Assembly (NCBI GenBank): GCA_904387375.1
Contig: CAJFLE010000008.1
Span: 1 to 64,000 of the forward strand
Length of the DNA: 64,000 nucleotides
Reading direction: 5' to 3'
From: Candidatus Protoclostridium gallicola
GTDB taxonomy: Bacteria > Bacillota > Clostridia > Christensenellales > Pumilibacteraceae
Shown: one piece after another, positions 25,916 to 38,164 of the stretch
How positions within the stretch are numbered: position 1 is the first letter of the stretch
How the letters are laid out: every line of letters begins with the position of its first letter
The notes under the pieces: generated by a model
Told to the model about the DNA's origin: nothing
Databases searched by the model: none
Seen by the model: only the letters and a program-made list of their open reading frames with translations
Translations under genes and position numbers: made by a program

Positions 25916-28347
<2,432 letters not shown>

Positions 28348-28359
28348 ATATTATTTTTC

Positions 28360-28388
28360 AGTATATCACAATCTTCGCCGGTAGTAAA
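28360..28388 (-). promoter_or_regulatory. Promoter of the unknown membrane-protein gene
   Basis: Minus strand TTTACT (28388-28383), 17-nt spacer, TATACT (28365-28360); the predicted leader is about 5 nt. Confidence 0.6.
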
Positions 28389-28416
28389 ACGTTTTCGGGC
28401 GGATAGGTAAATTTTT

Positions 28417-29088
28417 TTATCCGCGCACGGCGGTAATTTCGCCGCTCAGCGCGTTTATAAGCACGGAATGCGTGCCGCCCTCGTGCAGAAAACCGACGTA
28501 CCAGTACCAGCCGCCGGCGGCGTTGATGGTGTTCTCGGACACGCGGAGATATATCTCGTAGTCTTTCCATTCCTTCATCTTGTCCGCCGCCTCTTCCAGC
28601 GCGGCAGTCAGCGCGTATTCCCCGTCCACGCCGCCGACCACGCACGCCTCGGCGGTTACGCTTTCTCCGCCCACGGTCATGGCGAGCGCCAGCAGTTCGT
28701 CGCCTTCCAGCGCGTCGGCTATCTCCGCCGAATACGTGCCCTTGAACGGGTGCCGCGAGAGATTGAGTTCGTATTCGGTTTCGCCCACCGTCACAGACAG
28801 CGGTATGCTTTCCGCGCCCGCCTGCCAGTCGCCGTACGGCCGCACGGTCACGAGAGTATACTCCGTTCTGCCTTCCGCGCTGCTGCCGTCGAGCAGATAC
28901 GGCTCCTCGCGCACTCCGCTGATGACGTCGGCGAGAAACAGATCGTTATCCGCGCGCAGAGCGCCGTAACGGTAGTCGGAAATGCGGTCGGAATATCTGC
29001 CTATCGCGGTGTCGTCGCATGCGGCCGCGCACATAAGAAAAGCGGCGAGCACCGCGGCAAGCGCCGCCGCGCAAACAAGTTTTTTCAT
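28417..29088 (-). CDS. Putative lipoprotein of unknown function
   Basis: This 223-residue protein has a signal peptide with lipobox MCAAAC|D near residue 24, predicting lipid anchoring outside the membrane. The mature part has no recognisable domain; it is mixed alpha/beta with a C-terminal half (WYWYVGFLHEGGTHSVLINA) that resembles PepSY-type conserved-strand patterns. It is transcribed away from the xre gene at 29179. No clear SD precedes ATG 29088; TAATAT lies 9 nt upstream of it, so this mRNA may also be leaderless. Confidence 0.7.
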   Translation of the reverse strand: MKKLVCAAALAAVLAAFLMCAAACDDTAIGRYSDRISDYRYGALRADNDLFLADVISGVREEPYLLDGSSAEGRTEYTLVTVRPYGDWQAGAESIPLSVTVGETEYELNLSRHPFKGTYSAEIADALEGDELLALAMTVGGESVTAEACVVGGVDGEYALTAALEEAADKMKEWKDYEIYLRVSENTINAAGGWYWYVGFLHEGGTHSVLINALSGEITAVRG

Positions 29089-29143
29089 ACCGTATATATA
29101 TTACCGCCCCGCGCGGATTATGCCGAAAGCGCCCGCTGCGGGC

Positions 29144-29172
29144 TTGCGTTCCGGCGAATATTCTTGTATAAT
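29144..29172 (+). promoter_or_regulatory. Promoter of xre gene (leaderless layout)
   Basis: TTGCGT (29144-29149), 17-nt spacer, TATAAT (29167-29172); only 6 nt (ATTTTC) lie between the -10 box and ATG 29179, so transcription should start at the start codon. Confidence 0.8.
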
Positions 29173-29178
29173 ATTTTC

Positions 29179-29397
29179 ATGAAAACTTTTGCGGAAACTC
29201 TGAAATATTACCGGACGATAAACGGCTGTACGCAAAGCGAACTTGCGGACAAAACGGGAATATCCCAGCAGCGGATAAGCTATTACGAACGCGGGGCGCG
29301 CGTCCCTTCTCTGGATGACTGCGTAAAGCTTGCGGATGTCTTCGGCATTTCGCTCGACGAACTGGCCGGCAGAGAATACGGCAAAGCAAACGATTGA
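29179..29397 (+). CDS. Small XRE-family regulator
   Basis: The 72-residue protein is a single HTH_3 domain: CTQSELADKTGISQQRISYYERG, then VPSLDDCVKLADVFGISLDEL. It is probably a DNA-binding repressor with no effector domain. The start is fixed by the promoter: TATAAT ends 6 nt before ATG and no SD exists. A 34-nt bidirectional terminator follows. Its target is unknown; the divergent lipoprotein gene at 29088 is the closest candidate. Confidence 0.9.
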   Translation: MKTFAETLKYYRTINGCTQSELADKTGISQQRISYYERGARVPSLDDCVKLADVFGISLDELAGREYGKAND

Positions 29398-29406
29398 ATA
29401 AGGACC

Positions 29407-29440
29407 ACAAAAAACGACCGTGCGCACGGTCGTTTTTTGT
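29407..29440. terminator. Bidirectional terminator
   Basis: A perfect palindrome with arms built on AAAAAACGACCGTGC, giving T6 on both strands. It separates the convergent xre gene and the lipoprotein gene at 29468. Confidence 0.95.
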
Positions 29441-29467
29441 GTGTCATTTATTAAATGCATAACTAAA

Positions 29468-30007
29468 TTATACGAACACATACGTAAGTTCGGTTACGCG
29501 CTCTGCCGCCGTCTTATCTATGCCGGCTATCAGATATACGCTGTTCATAACTTCGGAAACGGGAATGCCGCCGCCGGATATGTCCGGCTCCGCATCCGGA
29601 CAATGTATATACATAGTCAGTTTGCCGTTTTCAATCCCGATCTCTTTGATGCGGTATTGTCCCATATAGCCGGTCTTACCGAAAACGCAAACGATCAGCG
29701 ATTTATCTGCATGTCCGGCAAGATATTCTTCGACAGCTTTTTCGGCGTTGTTATCTTCATTTCCCGAGAAAAGCGAATATCCGGCTCGCAGGCAGACTCT
29801 GTTCAATGCACCCGCGGAGTTGCATATCGTAATAAAACCGTCATACTTTTCCGGCAGATCATAGCTCGTATATTCCAATACGGCATCGAAATCGGGCGAC
29901 GCCGTATACGGCTCGGATTCACCGTTACAGCCGGATATCAATGCGGCAAGCAAACAGATACAAACGACCGCAAGTAAACAGATTAATTTTTTTCCGGATT
30001 TGAACAT
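29468..30007 (-). CDS. Putative lipoprotein of unknown function
   Basis: This 179-residue protein has a signal peptide with a lipobox-like LISGCN near residue 27. The rest shows no known domain; it has alternating strands and helices (KSLIVCVFGKTGYMGQYRIK, KLTMYIHCPDAEPDISGGG) and three more Cys. RBS AAGAGGTGA precedes ATG 30007. It is transcribed alone, with an AT-rich upstream region. Confidence 0.75.
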   Translation of the reverse strand: MFKSGKKLICLLAVVCICLLAALISGCNGESEPYTASPDFDAVLEYTSYDLPEKYDGFITICNSAGALNRVCLRAGYSLFSGNEDNNAEKAVEEYLAGHADKSLIVCVFGKTGYMGQYRIKEIGIENGKLTMYIHCPDAEPDISGGGIPVSEVMNSVYLIAGIDKTAAERVTELTYVFV

Positions 30008-30218
30008 TCCAATGTCACCTCTTTTTTCCGTCGTTTTCCTGTAAATTTTACTGATTTTACTCCTTCTACATATATAACGTTTTCACCCACGCTTTTTTAC
30101 GCAAATTTTTCAAAATTTTTCAAAAAAAATTTTCAGGCATGGCGCTTTCTATTTATACAACGTTTCAGCCCTCAATTTTTCCCGCATTTTTCAAAAATTT
30201 TTCCGAAAATTTTTATAC
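30008..30218. other. AT-rich intergenic region
   Basis: About 210 bp with repeated T5-C-A4/5-T4/5 patterns (30105-30135, 30176-30220), markedly AT-rich against the GC-rich surroundings. It separates the lipoprotein gene from the potA-like gene. It must hold the lipoprotein promoter, but I cannot pick one box pair with confidence. Confidence 0.5.
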
Positions 30219-30254
30219 GAAAAAGGCCGCATTGCGCTTATCGCAATATGCGGC
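30219..30254 (-). terminator. Terminator of the PotA-like gene
   Basis: GCCGCATATTGCG pairs with CGCAATGCGGC (loop ATAAG), followed by CTTTTTCG in the minus direction; 39 nt after the stop. Confidence 0.88.
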
Positions 30255-30292
30255 TTGTTTTCAGTCATATATGCTTATATGCACATACGTCC

Positions 30293-31375
30293 TCAGAGGA
30301 CGATTACGCTGCCCCTGTCGGCGCATATACCCACTATGCTGCCCGGAGCGTATTCGGCAGGGCAATACGCGGTCAGTTCTTCTCCGCCCGCCGCCACCCG
30401 GACTTCATAGCGCGAGCCGGCGAACGACGACGAGATCACCGCGCCGCGCGCAAACGCCTCGGGGTCGTTCTCGCCGGTCAGCCGCACGTGCTCGGGACGG
30501 ATCACGACGTCAGTCGGCCTGCCCGGCTCCGGCGCACCGTCGCAGGGCAGCACGGCGCCGAGGCACTCCACCCCGCCGTGAGCCGAAACGCCGCGGAGCA
30601 GATTGCCGCCGCCCACGAAGCCGGCGACGAACGCGTCTGCGGGACGGAAATATACGTCCTCCGGCGTACCCGTCTGGTGCACGGCGCCCGCGCTCATGAC
30701 GACGACGGTGTCGGACATGGCGAGCGCCTCTTCCTGGTCGTGGGTGACGTATACGAATGTAATGCCCAGCTCGCGCTGCATGCGTTTCAGTTCGTGCCGC
30801 ATTTCCAGCCGCATGGTAAGGTCGAGCGCGCCCAGCGGCTCGTCGAGCAGCAGCACTTCGGGCTGAAGCACCGCGGCGCGGGCGATCGCCACGCGCTGCT
30901 GCTGGCCGCCCGACAGCGTGCCCACCGCGCGGCCGCCCATACCTTCCAGCCCCACGACGCGGAGCGAGCGCTCCGTCTTCTCCTTTATCTCCGCCGCGCG
31001 CAGCCGCCGCGTTTTATCTCTGCCACGCGCGTCTTTTCCCGCCGGCACGCGCAGCAGCTTCAGACCGAACGCGATGTTGCCGAAAACGGTCAGGTGCGGA
31101 AACAGCGCGTACTTCTGGAACACCGTATTGACGGGCCGCTGCGCCGGCGGCACTCCTTCCATGTCCCTGCCGCCTATGAATATTCTGCCAGAGGTCGGCG
31201 GTTCGAACCCGGCTATCATGCGCAGCAGCGTGGTCTTGCCGCAACCGCTGGGGCCGAGCAGCGTGACGAATTCGCCGCGGCGCACGCCGAGCGACACGCG
31301 GTCGGCGGCCGTGACGTCGCCGAACCTCTTGGTCACGTCTTCCAGAACTATTATATTGTCGCGCGCGTCCGTCAT
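30293..31375 (-). CDS. ABC transporter ATP-binding protein, PotA-like
   Basis: The 360-residue ATPase has Walker A GPSGCGKTT, Q-loop VFQKYALFPH, signature LSGGQQQRVAIARA, Walker B EVLLLDEPLGALD, the H-loop His in VTHDQEEA, and a C-terminal TOBE-type domain from about residue 270. It is most like the spermidine/putrescine ATPase PotA, although related iron(III) and sugar ATPases share this architecture. No permease or binding protein lies nearby, so it must work with subunits encoded elsewhere. A strong promoter is at 31419-31447. Confidence 0.88.
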   Translation of the reverse strand: MTDARDNIIVLEDVTKRFGDVTAADRVSLGVRRGEFVTLLGPSGCGKTTLLRMIAGFEPPTSGRIFIGGRDMEGVPPAQRPVNTVFQKYALFPHLTVFGNIAFGLKLLRVPAGKDARGRDKTRRLRAAEIKEKTERSLRVVGLEGMGGRAVGTLSGGQQQRVAIARAAVLQPEVLLLDEPLGALDLTMRLEMRHELKRMQRELGITFVYVTHDQEEALAMSDTVVVMSAGAVHQTGTPEDVYFRPADAFVAGFVGGGNLLRGVSAHGGVECLGAVLPCDGAPEPGRPTDVVIRPEHVRLTGENDPEAFARGAVISSSFAGSRYEVRVAAGGEELTAYCPAEYAPGSIVGICADRGSVIVL

Positions 31376-31418
31376 GCGTTCCGCTCCCCGGTATATATTT
31401 TCTTTATATTATATAAGA

Positions 31419-31447
31419 TTTATATAACCCGCGGCGTTTTATGTCAA
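31419..31447 (-). promoter_or_regulatory. Promoter of the PotA-like gene
   Basis: Minus strand TTGACA (31447-31442), 17-nt spacer, TATAAA (31424-31419); leader about 37 nt with GGGGAG. Confidence 0.75.
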
Positions 31448-31507
31448 GCGTTTTTGCGCAATATATGCTCTAAATCACGCTTTTTCCTCCGGAAATCGGT
31501 GCGGAAG

Positions 31508-31537
31508 TTGACATTGACGTCCGTCCGGTGTTATAAT
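31508..31537 (+). promoter_or_regulatory. Promoter of the ilvD-leuCDB operon
   Basis: TTGACA (31508-31513), 18-nt spacer, TATAAT (31532-31537). The leader is only about 28 nt, with GAGGATAAG before ATG 31572, so there is no room for a T-box or peptide attenuator. Confidence 0.8.
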
Positions 31538-31571
31538 AACGCAAATAAACTTTATCAGCGAGGATAAGAAT

Positions 31572-33233
31572 ATGGGTAAAAATCTTACGCAGGGAATCGA
31601 AAAAGCGCCTCAGCGGTCGCTTTACAAGGCTCTCGGTATGTCGGACGAAGAACTCGGCAAGCCGCTCATCGCCGTCATTTCGGCGAAAAGCGAGATAGTG
31701 CCCGGACACCTGCATCTCGACAGGGTCGCGGACGCGGTCAAGGCGGGCATATACGCCGCCGGCGGCACGCCTTTCGTCATACCGTCCATCGGCGTCTGCG
31801 ACGGCATAGCAATGGGACACGCGGGAATGAAATATTCCCTGCCCTCCCGCGAGCTTATCGCGGACAGCGTCGAGTCCATGCTCATCGGCCACGCTTTCGA
31901 CGGCGTCGTGCTCGTGCCCAACTGCGATAAGATAGTGCCCGGCATGCTCATGGGCGCGTGCAGAGTCAATCTGCCCACCGTCGTGGTATCCGGCGGCCCC
32001 ATGGAGTCCGGCGTCGTGAACGGGCGCAAGGCATCGCTGTCCACGATGTTCGAGGCGGTAGGCGCGGTCAGCGCCGGCAAAATGTCGCTGGACGAACTCA
32101 AAGAGATGGAGAACAAGTGCTGCCCCGGCTGCGGCTCGTGCTGCGGCATGTATACGGCAAACTCCATGAACTGCCTGCTCGAATCGCTCGGCATCGCGCT
32201 GCCCGGCAACGGCACGGCGCTGGCAACGAGCGCGGACAGAATACGTCTTGCCAAGGAGGCGGGCAAGTACATAATGAAAGCGGTCGCCGACGACGTCACG
32301 CCGCGCATGATACTCACCAAGGAGGCGTTCGCCAACGCCATAGCCTGCGACAATGCCATTGGCGCGTCCACGAACAGCGTGCTGCACCTCATCGCCATAG
32401 CGAGCGAGTGCGGCATCGAGCTGACGTACGACATGTTCGCCAAGGCTTCGGCGTCCACGCCCAACCTGTGCAAGCTCTCCCCCGCGACCGAATACGACAT
32501 GGACGCGCTGGGCAAAGCGGGCGGCATCATGGCGGTGCTCAATCAGCTGGCAAAAAAGAACCTCATTAACGGCAGCGTACGCACGGTGACGGGCAAAACG
32601 CTGGCGGAGGAATACGAGGGCGCGGAGATAAAGGATCCGCAGATCATCCACCCCGTCGACGAACCCATTTCGCCCACTGGCGGCCTGGCCTTCCTCAAAG
32701 GCAACATCGCGGAGAACGGCGCCGTCGTCAAGCGCAGCGCGGTGTGCGCCGCAATGCAGACGTTCACGGGCAAAGCCAAGTGCTTCGACAGCGAGGAAGA
32801 AGCCGTTTCCGCCATCATGGGCGGCAAGATCCAGTCGGGCGACGTCGTCGTCATACGCTACGAGGGGCCCAAGGGCGGCCCGGGCATGAGAGAGATGCTC
32901 TCCCCCACGTCCGCGCTCGTCGGCATGGGACTGGATTCCGGTGTCGCGCTCATTACGGACGGACGTTTCTCCGGAGCTACGAGAGGCGCGGCGATAGGCC
33001 ATGTGGCGCCCGAGGCGGCGGAAGGCGGCAAGATCGCAATAATCAAAGACGGCGACAAGATAAAAATAGATATTCCGAACGGCAAGCTCGAGCTCGAAGT
33101 GCCGGCGAAGGAAATCGCGGCGCGAATGAAGAAGCTCCGTCCCAAGGATTCTTCGCCCACCGGCTACCTGCTCCGTTATTCGTATCTCGTGACCAGCGCG
33201 GACAAGGGTGCGGTCATGAAAAAGAAATTCTGA
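31572..33233 (+). CDS. ilvD: Dihydroxy-acid dehydratase
   Basis: The 553-residue enzyme makes 2-keto acids from dihydroxyisovalerate or dihydroxymethylvalerate, the last common step of valine and isoleucine synthesis. The Fe-S cluster cysteines are visible in [12 protein letters not shown] and [18 protein letters not shown], and the family signature [12 protein letters not shown] appears near residue 460. It is first in an operon with leuC, leuD and leuB; ilvBN, ilvC and leuA are not in the window. Length is normal for the family. Confidence 0.98.
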   Translation: MGKNLTQGIEKAPQRSLYKALGMSDEELGKPLIAVISAKSEIVPGHLHLDRVADAVKAGIYAAGGTPFVIPSIGVCDGIAMGHAGMKYSLPSRELIADSVESMLIGHAFDGVVLVPNCDKIVPGMLMGACRVNLPTVVVSGGPMESGVVNGRKASLSTMFEAVGAVSAGKMSLDELKEMENKCCPGCGSCCGMYTANSMNCLLESLGIALPGNGTALATSADRIRLAKEAGKYIMKAVADDVTPRMILTKEAFANAIACDNAIGASTNSVLHLIAIASECGIELTYDMFAKASASTPNLCKLSPATEYDMDALGKAGGIMAVLNQLAKKNLINGSVRTVTGKTLAEEYEGAEIKDPQIIHPVDEPISPTGGLAFLKGNIAENGAVVKRSAVCAAMQTFTGKAKCFDSEEEAVSAIMGGKIQSGDVVVIRYEGPKGGPGMREMLSPTSALVGMGLDSGVALITDGRFSGATRGAAIGHVAPEAAEGGKIAIIKDGDKIKIDIPNGKLELEVPAKEIAARMKKLRPKDSSPTGYLLRYSYLVTSADKGAVMKKKF

Positions 33234-33256
33234 CCCAAGGCAAAGGATAAACTCGA

Positions 33257-34507
33257 ATGGCAATGACATTATCTCAGAAAATACTGGCGGCGCACGCGGG
33301 GCTGGACTCCGTGGTGCCCGGCCAGCTCATAACGGCGAAGCTCGATCTCGTGCTCGGCAACGACATAACCTCGCCCGTCGCCATAAAGGAAATAGAAAAG
33401 CACGGCGGCGGCAAGGTGTTCGACAAGAGCAAGGTCGCGCTCGTCATGGACCACTTCGTCCCCAATAAGGACATCAAGAGTGCGGAGCAGTGCAAGTGCT
33501 GCCGCAACTTCGCGCGCGAGCAGGGCGTCGAAAACTTCTTCGACGTCGGCGAGATGGGCATCGAGCATGCGCTTCTGCCCGAAAAGGGACTGGTCGGCGC
33601 GGGCGACCTCGTCATAGGCGCGGACAGCCACACCTGTACTTACGGCGCGCTCGGCGCCTTCTCCACCGGCGTGGGTTCGACGGACATGGCGTACGGCATG
33701 CTCACCGGCACGGCGTGGTTCAAAGTTCCGTCCGCGATAAAAGTGACGCTCACCGGCAAGCCCGCTCCCCACGTATCCGGCAAGGACGTCATACTCCACC
33801 TCATCGGGGTCATCGGCGTGTCCGGCGCGCTGTACAAGTCGTTGGAATTCGTCGGCGACGGCGTGCGGCACATGACCATGGACGACCGCCTCACGATATG
33901 CAACATGGCGATCGAAGCGGGCGCGAAAAACGGCGTGTTCGCCTGCGACGACGTCACGCGCGCATACCTTAAAGAACACTGCAGGAAGGAATCCGTCGCT
34001 TTCGAGGCTGACGCCGACGCGCAGTACGAGCGCGAGGTGGTCATAGACCTGGCCGCGCTCAAGCCCACGGTATCCTTCCCTCACCTGCCCGAGAACACGC
34101 ATACGGTGGACGAGATCGGCGATATAGTCATCGACCAGGTCGTCATCGGTTCGTGCACCAACGGGCGCATATCCGACCTGCGCGCGGCGGCGGAAGTGCT
34201 GCGCGGGCGCAAGGTGGCCAAGGGCGTGCGCACGATAGTGATACCCGCCACGCAGTCCGTCTATCTGCAGGCGATGGAAGAAGGGCTGATAAAGACGTTC
34301 ATCGAAGCGGGCGCGGTCGTGTCCACCCCGACGTGCGGCCCCTGCCTCGGCGGATATATGGGCATACTCGCGAGCGGCGAGAAGTGCGTCGCCACGACCA
34401 ACCGCAACTTCGTCGGCCGCATGGGCGCGGAAGACAGCGAGATCTACCTCGCCTCGCCTTACGTCGCCGCATGCTCGGCGGTGCTCGGAAAAATAGGAGT
34501 GTTATAA
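33257..34507 (+). CDS. leuC: 3-isopropylmalate dehydratase large subunit
   Basis: This 416-residue aconitase-family protein, with LeuD, isomerises 2-isopropylmalate to 3-isopropylmalate. Cluster ligands appear in IGSCTNGR (about 300) and [13 protein letters not shown] (about 360); [10 protein letters not shown] marks the active site. The length (about 420) fits the short LeuC type found in archaea and many anaerobes rather than the roughly 470-residue enterobacterial type. It begins 23 nt after ilvD and 1 nt before leuD. Confidence 0.96.
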   Translation: MAMTLSQKILAAHAGLDSVVPGQLITAKLDLVLGNDITSPVAIKEIEKHGGGKVFDKSKVALVMDHFVPNKDIKSAEQCKCCRNFAREQGVENFFDVGEMGIEHALLPEKGLVGAGDLVIGADSHTCTYGALGAFSTGVGSTDMAYGMLTGTAWFKVPSAIKVTLTGKPAPHVSGKDVILHLIGVIGVSGALYKSLEFVGDGVRHMTMDDRLTICNMAIEAGAKNGVFACDDVTRAYLKEHCRKESVAFEADADAQYEREVVIDLAALKPTVSFPHLPENTHTVDEIGDIVIDQVVIGSCTNGRISDLRAAAEVLRGRKVAKGVRTIVIPATQSVYLQAMEEGLIKTFIEAGAVVSTPTCGPCLGGYMGILASGEKCVATTNRNFVGRMGAEDSEIYLASPYVAACSAVLGKIGVL

Positions 34508-34508
34508 A

Positions 34509-34976
34509 ATGAAAGGCACTGTGCATAAATATAAGGACAACGTCAATACCGACGAGATCATACCTGCGAGATATCTCAACGACTCGACGCCGGCCGCGCT
34601 CGCGGCGCACTGCATGGAGGACATCGACAAATCGTTCGTCGGCAGCGTGAAGCCGGGCGACATCATCGTTGCCGAAAAGAACTTCGGCTGCGGCTCCTCG
34701 CGCGAGCACGCGCCCATCGCCATCAAGGCGAGCGGCGTGTCCTGCGTCATCGCCTGCGACTTCGCGCGCATATTCTTCCGCAACTGCATAAACATCGGTC
34801 TGCCCATTCTCGAATGCCCCGAGGCGGCGCGCGACGCGGAGAGCGGCGACGTCATAGACGTGGATCTGACCGCAGGCACGATCAGGAACGAAACCAAGGG
34901 CAGGACGTATTCCGTCCCCCCTTTCCCGCCCGAGATACGCGCCATCATCGCGCGCGGCGGCCTGCTCAACAAATAA
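34509..34976 (+). CDS. leuD: 3-isopropylmalate dehydratase small subunit
   Basis: The 155-residue swivel domain starts [23 protein letters not shown] and contains [16 protein letters not shown], the substrate-binding signature. It pairs with LeuC. It is nearly contiguous with leuC and 19 nt before leuB. The short length again matches the anaerobe/archaeal type. Confidence 0.97.
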   Translation: MKGTVHKYKDNVNTDEIIPARYLNDSTPAALAAHCMEDIDKSFVGSVKPGDIIVAEKNFGCGSSREHAPIAIKASGVSCVIACDFARIFFRNCINIGLPILECPEAARDAESGDVIDVDLTAGTIRNETKGRTYSVPPFPPEIRAIIARGGLLNK

Positions 34977-34995
34977 AACATTTCCGGAGCGATTT

Positions 34996-36051
34996 ATGAA
35001 GAAAAATATAGTGGTTCTCGCCGGCGACGGCATAGGGCCGGAGATTACGGGCGCAGCGGTGGAAGTGCTGCGCCGCGTGGCGGAAAAATACGGACACGAA
35101 TTCGCGTTCGATTACAAGGATATGGGCGGCTGCGCCATAGACAGGTTCGGCGTGCCCCTGCCGGGCGAAACGGTGGACGCGTGCAAGAAAGCGGACGGAG
35201 TGCTGCTCGGCGCCGTGGGCGGACCCAAGTGGGACGCTCAGCCGGCGGACAACCGTCCCGAAAAAGGCCTGCTCGGCATACGCTCGGCGCTCGGGCTCTA
35301 CGCCAACCTGCGCCCCGCGGTCATATATCCCGAGCTGGCCGACGCCAGCCCCCTGAAGCCCTCGGTGCTCGAGCGCGGCGTGGACGTCATGGTAGTGCGC
35401 GAGCTTATCGGCGGCATATATTTCGGGCCGCGCGCCGTCAGCGAGGACGGGCAGTCGGCATACGATACCGAAGTGTACAGCGTCGGCGAAGTGCGGCGCA
35501 TAGCGAAAGTTGCGTTCGACCTCGCCATGACGCGCAGAAAGAAGGTCACGAGCGTTGATAAGGCCAACGTACTGCTCTCGTCGCGGCTGTGGCGCAGAAC
35601 GGTGACCGAAGTCGCGCGGGACTACCCCGAAGTAGAACTCAACCATATATACGTCGACAACGCGGCGATGCAGCTCGTCCGCGATCCCTCGCAGTTCGAC
35701 GTGCTGCTCTGCCCCAATATGTTCGGCGACATACTCAGCGACGAAGCGAGCCAGATAACCGGCTCGATCGGCATGCTGCCCTCCTCGTCGCTCGGCACCT
35801 GCAAGGCCGGACTGTTCGAGCCCATACACGGTTCGGCGCCGGACATTGCCGGACAGGACATAGCCAACCCCATAGCGACCGTGCTCGCGGCGGCGATGAT
35901 GCTGGACAACATGGAGCTGCACGACGAAGCCCGCGCGGTGGAAAAGGCGGTCGGCGGCGTGATCGCGGCGGGATACCGCACTCCCGACATGGGTGCGGGC
36001 AGGCGCGTCGGATGTCGAGAGATGGGCAGACTTATCGCGGACGCGATATAA
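34996..36051 (+). CDS. leuB: 3-isopropylmalate dehydrogenase
   Basis: The 351-residue NAD-dependent decarboxylating dehydrogenase has the GDGIGPEI start, [13 protein letters not shown], and the metal-binding [20 protein letters not shown]. It converts 3-isopropylmalate to 2-ketoisocaproate, the leucine precursor. It is the last biosynthetic gene of the operon; leuA must lie elsewhere. Confidence 0.97.
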   Translation: MKKNIVVLAGDGIGPEITGAAVEVLRRVAEKYGHEFAFDYKDMGGCAIDRFGVPLPGETVDACKKADGVLLGAVGGPKWDAQPADNRPEKGLLGIRSALGLYANLRPAVIYPELADASPLKPSVLERGVDVMVVRELIGGIYFGPRAVSEDGQSAYDTEVYSVGEVRRIAKVAFDLAMTRRKKVTSVDKANVLLSSRLWRRTVTEVARDYPEVELNHIYVDNAAMQLVRDPSQFDVLLCPNMFGDILSDEASQITGSIGMLPSSSLGTCKAGLFEPIHGSAPDIAGQDIANPIATVLAAAMMLDNMELHDEARAVEKAVGGVIAAGYRTPDMGAGRRVGCREMGRLIADAI

Positions 36052-36066
36052 CGACCCGGTGATTAT

Positions 36067-36780
36067 ATGGACGATCAGGAGAAGCTGGCTCACAACCTCG
36101 TCAAGTTCCGCAAAGCCGCGGGACTGACGCAGCTCGAGCTGTCCGAAAAGATCAAATATTCCAACAAAACGGTATCCAAATGGGAGCGCGCCGAAAGCTT
36201 TCCCGACGTGTTCACGCTCAAAAAAATAGCCGAAATATACGGCGTGACGGTCAACGACATTCTCGACGGCGTGGCTCCGCAGGACGTGCACGAGGCGGAG
36301 GACGAAGCCAAGCGCAAACCCGACTACCCCGTCAAACGCGCCATACTCGTCATGTCGTGCGCCCTGCTGTTCTGCATAACGCTCGTCGCGTTCTTTCTCA
36401 TGGTGTTTGCCGTGGGACGCGGACGTACGCCCGACGGCGGCGTCGAGATTTCCCTGTTTAACGCCGCGGGATACTGCTACGCAGTGTTTTTCGTATACAA
36501 TATCCCGCTCGACGCGATAGCCTGTTTCATCTTCATGCTCGTCGTGCACAAGCATGCGGAAAAGTGGTGCCTGACCGTCATCTTATGGGGCATTCTTGCA
36601 AGCATACATCTTTCGATCATATATCTGCAGCCGCTCACCGCGCTCATTTACATCTGCGGCGTGCCCTTCCAGATACTCATAACCAACTTCTGCCGTTATC
36701 TCAATCTTGCGATAAACGACGGAGAGCCCAAGAAAAAAGCCCCGGAAAAAGTTCCGGAGCAGGAAGATAAGAATAAGTAA
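36067..36780 (+). CDS. XRE-family regulator with C-terminal membrane domain
   Basis: The 237-residue protein has an N-terminal HTH_3 domain (GLTQLELSEKIKYSNKTVSKWERA, about residues 20-43), a charged linker, then about four hydrophobic segments (90-210) and a Lys/Glu-rich tail. This HTH-plus-membrane layout is common in Clostridia, but its signal is unknown. It starts 15 nt after leuB and ends at the operon terminator, so it is co-transcribed with leucine genes. Whether it regulates them is not known. Confidence 0.88.
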   Translation: MDDQEKLAHNLVKFRKAAGLTQLELSEKIKYSNKTVSKWERAESFPDVFTLKKIAEIYGVTVNDILDGVAPQDVHEAEDEAKRKPDYPVKRAILVMSCALLFCITLVAFFLMVFAVGRGRTPDGGVEISLFNAAGYCYAVFFVYNIPLDAIACFIFMLVVHKHAEKWCLTVILWGILASIHLSIIYLQPLTALIYICGVPFQILITNFCRYLNLAINDGEPKKKAPEKVPEQEDKNK

Positions 36781-36784
36781 CGGC

Positions 36785-36817
36785 AAAGTCCGGCGCACGC
36801 AGCGCCGGACTTTTTTT
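36785..36817 (+). terminator. Terminator of the ilvD-leu operon
   Basis: AAAGTCCGGCGC pairs with GCGCCGGACTTT, followed by T7; 4 nt after the stop. Confidence 0.95.
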
Positions 36818-36876
36818 ATTTATGCGTCTTTATATCGCTCCGCCCCGTATGCGTACGGCAAAGCCATCGAAAGCGT

Positions 36877-38142
36877 TCACGTAAGATCCCCTTCGGACGA
36901 TGACCCGGCCTGCTTTTCTTTTTCGGCAAGGTCGCGGTCGATCTCTTCCTCTATCGGAAACGTTTCGCGGCGCATTTCCAATAATAATTTGCAGTGCAGC
37001 AACGCTCCGGCAAACAGCGGAATCAGACACGTCATGGACCACACCAATGACGGAAACGCTATTGCGAGCGCATAGCCGAGCACGAGGGATATTCCCGCGA
37101 ACACATATATGATTCTCCCTTTTCCTTTGCGGAACGCTTCGTATTTGTCGAACACGATCAGATGTTTCGCATACCGCGGATTACTTTCCAATTCCGCACG
37201 CTGCCGTTTTTTGAGCGCGCTCAGCTTGGGAGCAAACGGAAGCACGACCAGCAAAACACTTATAAATAAGGCGGTGACGAATCCGGGGAAAGCGAAGCCG
37301 ATAATATCGTTTATCGCAATACCTCCGTTATCCTGCTGCACGTCCAGCAAAACGATAACGAGAATGAAAGCTGCGCAAAAGACAATGATGGCAATAAACG
37401 CCGCGACAGACTTTTTCTTTCGTATTCTCTCCGCTTCGCTGCGCAGCTCCTCGTCGGGAAACATATAACGATACATGCGGGAGTCGGCATCCGTCTTCGG
37501 CGAGGGTATATATTCGCGGCCCTGCGCCTCGTCTATTGCCTTTTCTTCCTTCTCGGTATCCGTTTCCGTCGGATTTTCGGAGGACGCGGATTTTACGGTC
37601 GTAACCACCGATACGATTATCGCCGCGACTATGAAGGCGCCGAGCAAAACGATTCCGGTAATTCCGATCCATGTCAGCCGCTCCGATCCGGGATTAATCG
37701 CAAAATCAGCCAGCAGCATAACGACCAGGCATACAAATCCCGCCACCATCAGCAGCACCGGAATTACTCCCGCTTTTGCCGTGCGTTTTTTCGTTTCGGC
37801 CATCTTTTGCCGGTAACTTACGAATTCCGGCGGTTCGCCTTCCGACGGCGCGCGGCGCAATATGCGGGAAAACTTCACATTGAAGACTATTTCGGCAACC
37901 AGCACCGCGACAACCGACGCAACGCATATAAACAGTATTATTATGAGAACCGCGGTAAGCGCGGCCGAGTCGCCGGCTTCTATCTGCGATCTGAACGCAT
38001 ACGCGATAATTACAAAAACTATCAGCGACAAACCGAATACGCCGCCCGCGACAGTCTTCGCCGCATGCAATTTATACATGCGCCTGCGCTCGTTTTCGTC
38101 CCATATAGCGCGGGCATACTTCACAAAAGATTTTTCAAACAT
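36877..38142 (-). CDS. Unknown polytopic membrane protein
   Basis: The 421-residue protein has about eight hydrophobic segments (approximately 29-50, 62-87, 124-146, 157-184, 248-268, 281-306, 348-365, 370-388) in two halves joined by an acidic cytosolic loop (190-245). I do not recognise a family or catalytic motif. It follows the Dabb gene after 22 nt; RBS AAAGGAGGGG. No transporter signature is visible. Confidence 0.8.
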   Translation of the reverse strand: MFEKSFVKYARAIWDENERRRMYKLHAAKTVAGGVFGLSLIVFVIIAYAFRSQIEAGDSAALTAVLIIILFICVASVVAVLVAEIVFNVKFSRILRRAPSEGEPPEFVSYRQKMAETKKRTAKAGVIPVLLMVAGFVCLVVMLLADFAINPGSERLTWIGITGIVLLGAFIVAAIIVSVVTTVKSASSENPTETDTEKEEKAIDEAQGREYIPSPKTDADSRMYRYMFPDEELRSEAERIRKKKSVAAFIAIIVFCAAFILVIVLLDVQQDNGGIAINDIIGFAFPGFVTALFISVLLVVLPFAPKLSALKKRQRAELESNPRYAKHLIVFDKYEAFRKGKGRIIYVFAGISLVLGYALAIAFPSLVWSMTCLIPLFAGALLHCKLLLEMRRETFPIEEEIDRDLAEKEKQAGSSSEGDLT

Positions 38143-38164
38143 TTCCCCTCCTTTTGCGGCCTGT

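Noticed and set aside
31376..31571. T-box or leucine attenuator before ilvD
   Set aside because: The promoter lies about 35 nt before the start codon, leaving no space for such a leader.
31470..33269. A 599-residue minus-strand frame
   Set aside because: Antisense of ilvD, whose motifs, promoter and operon context are clear.
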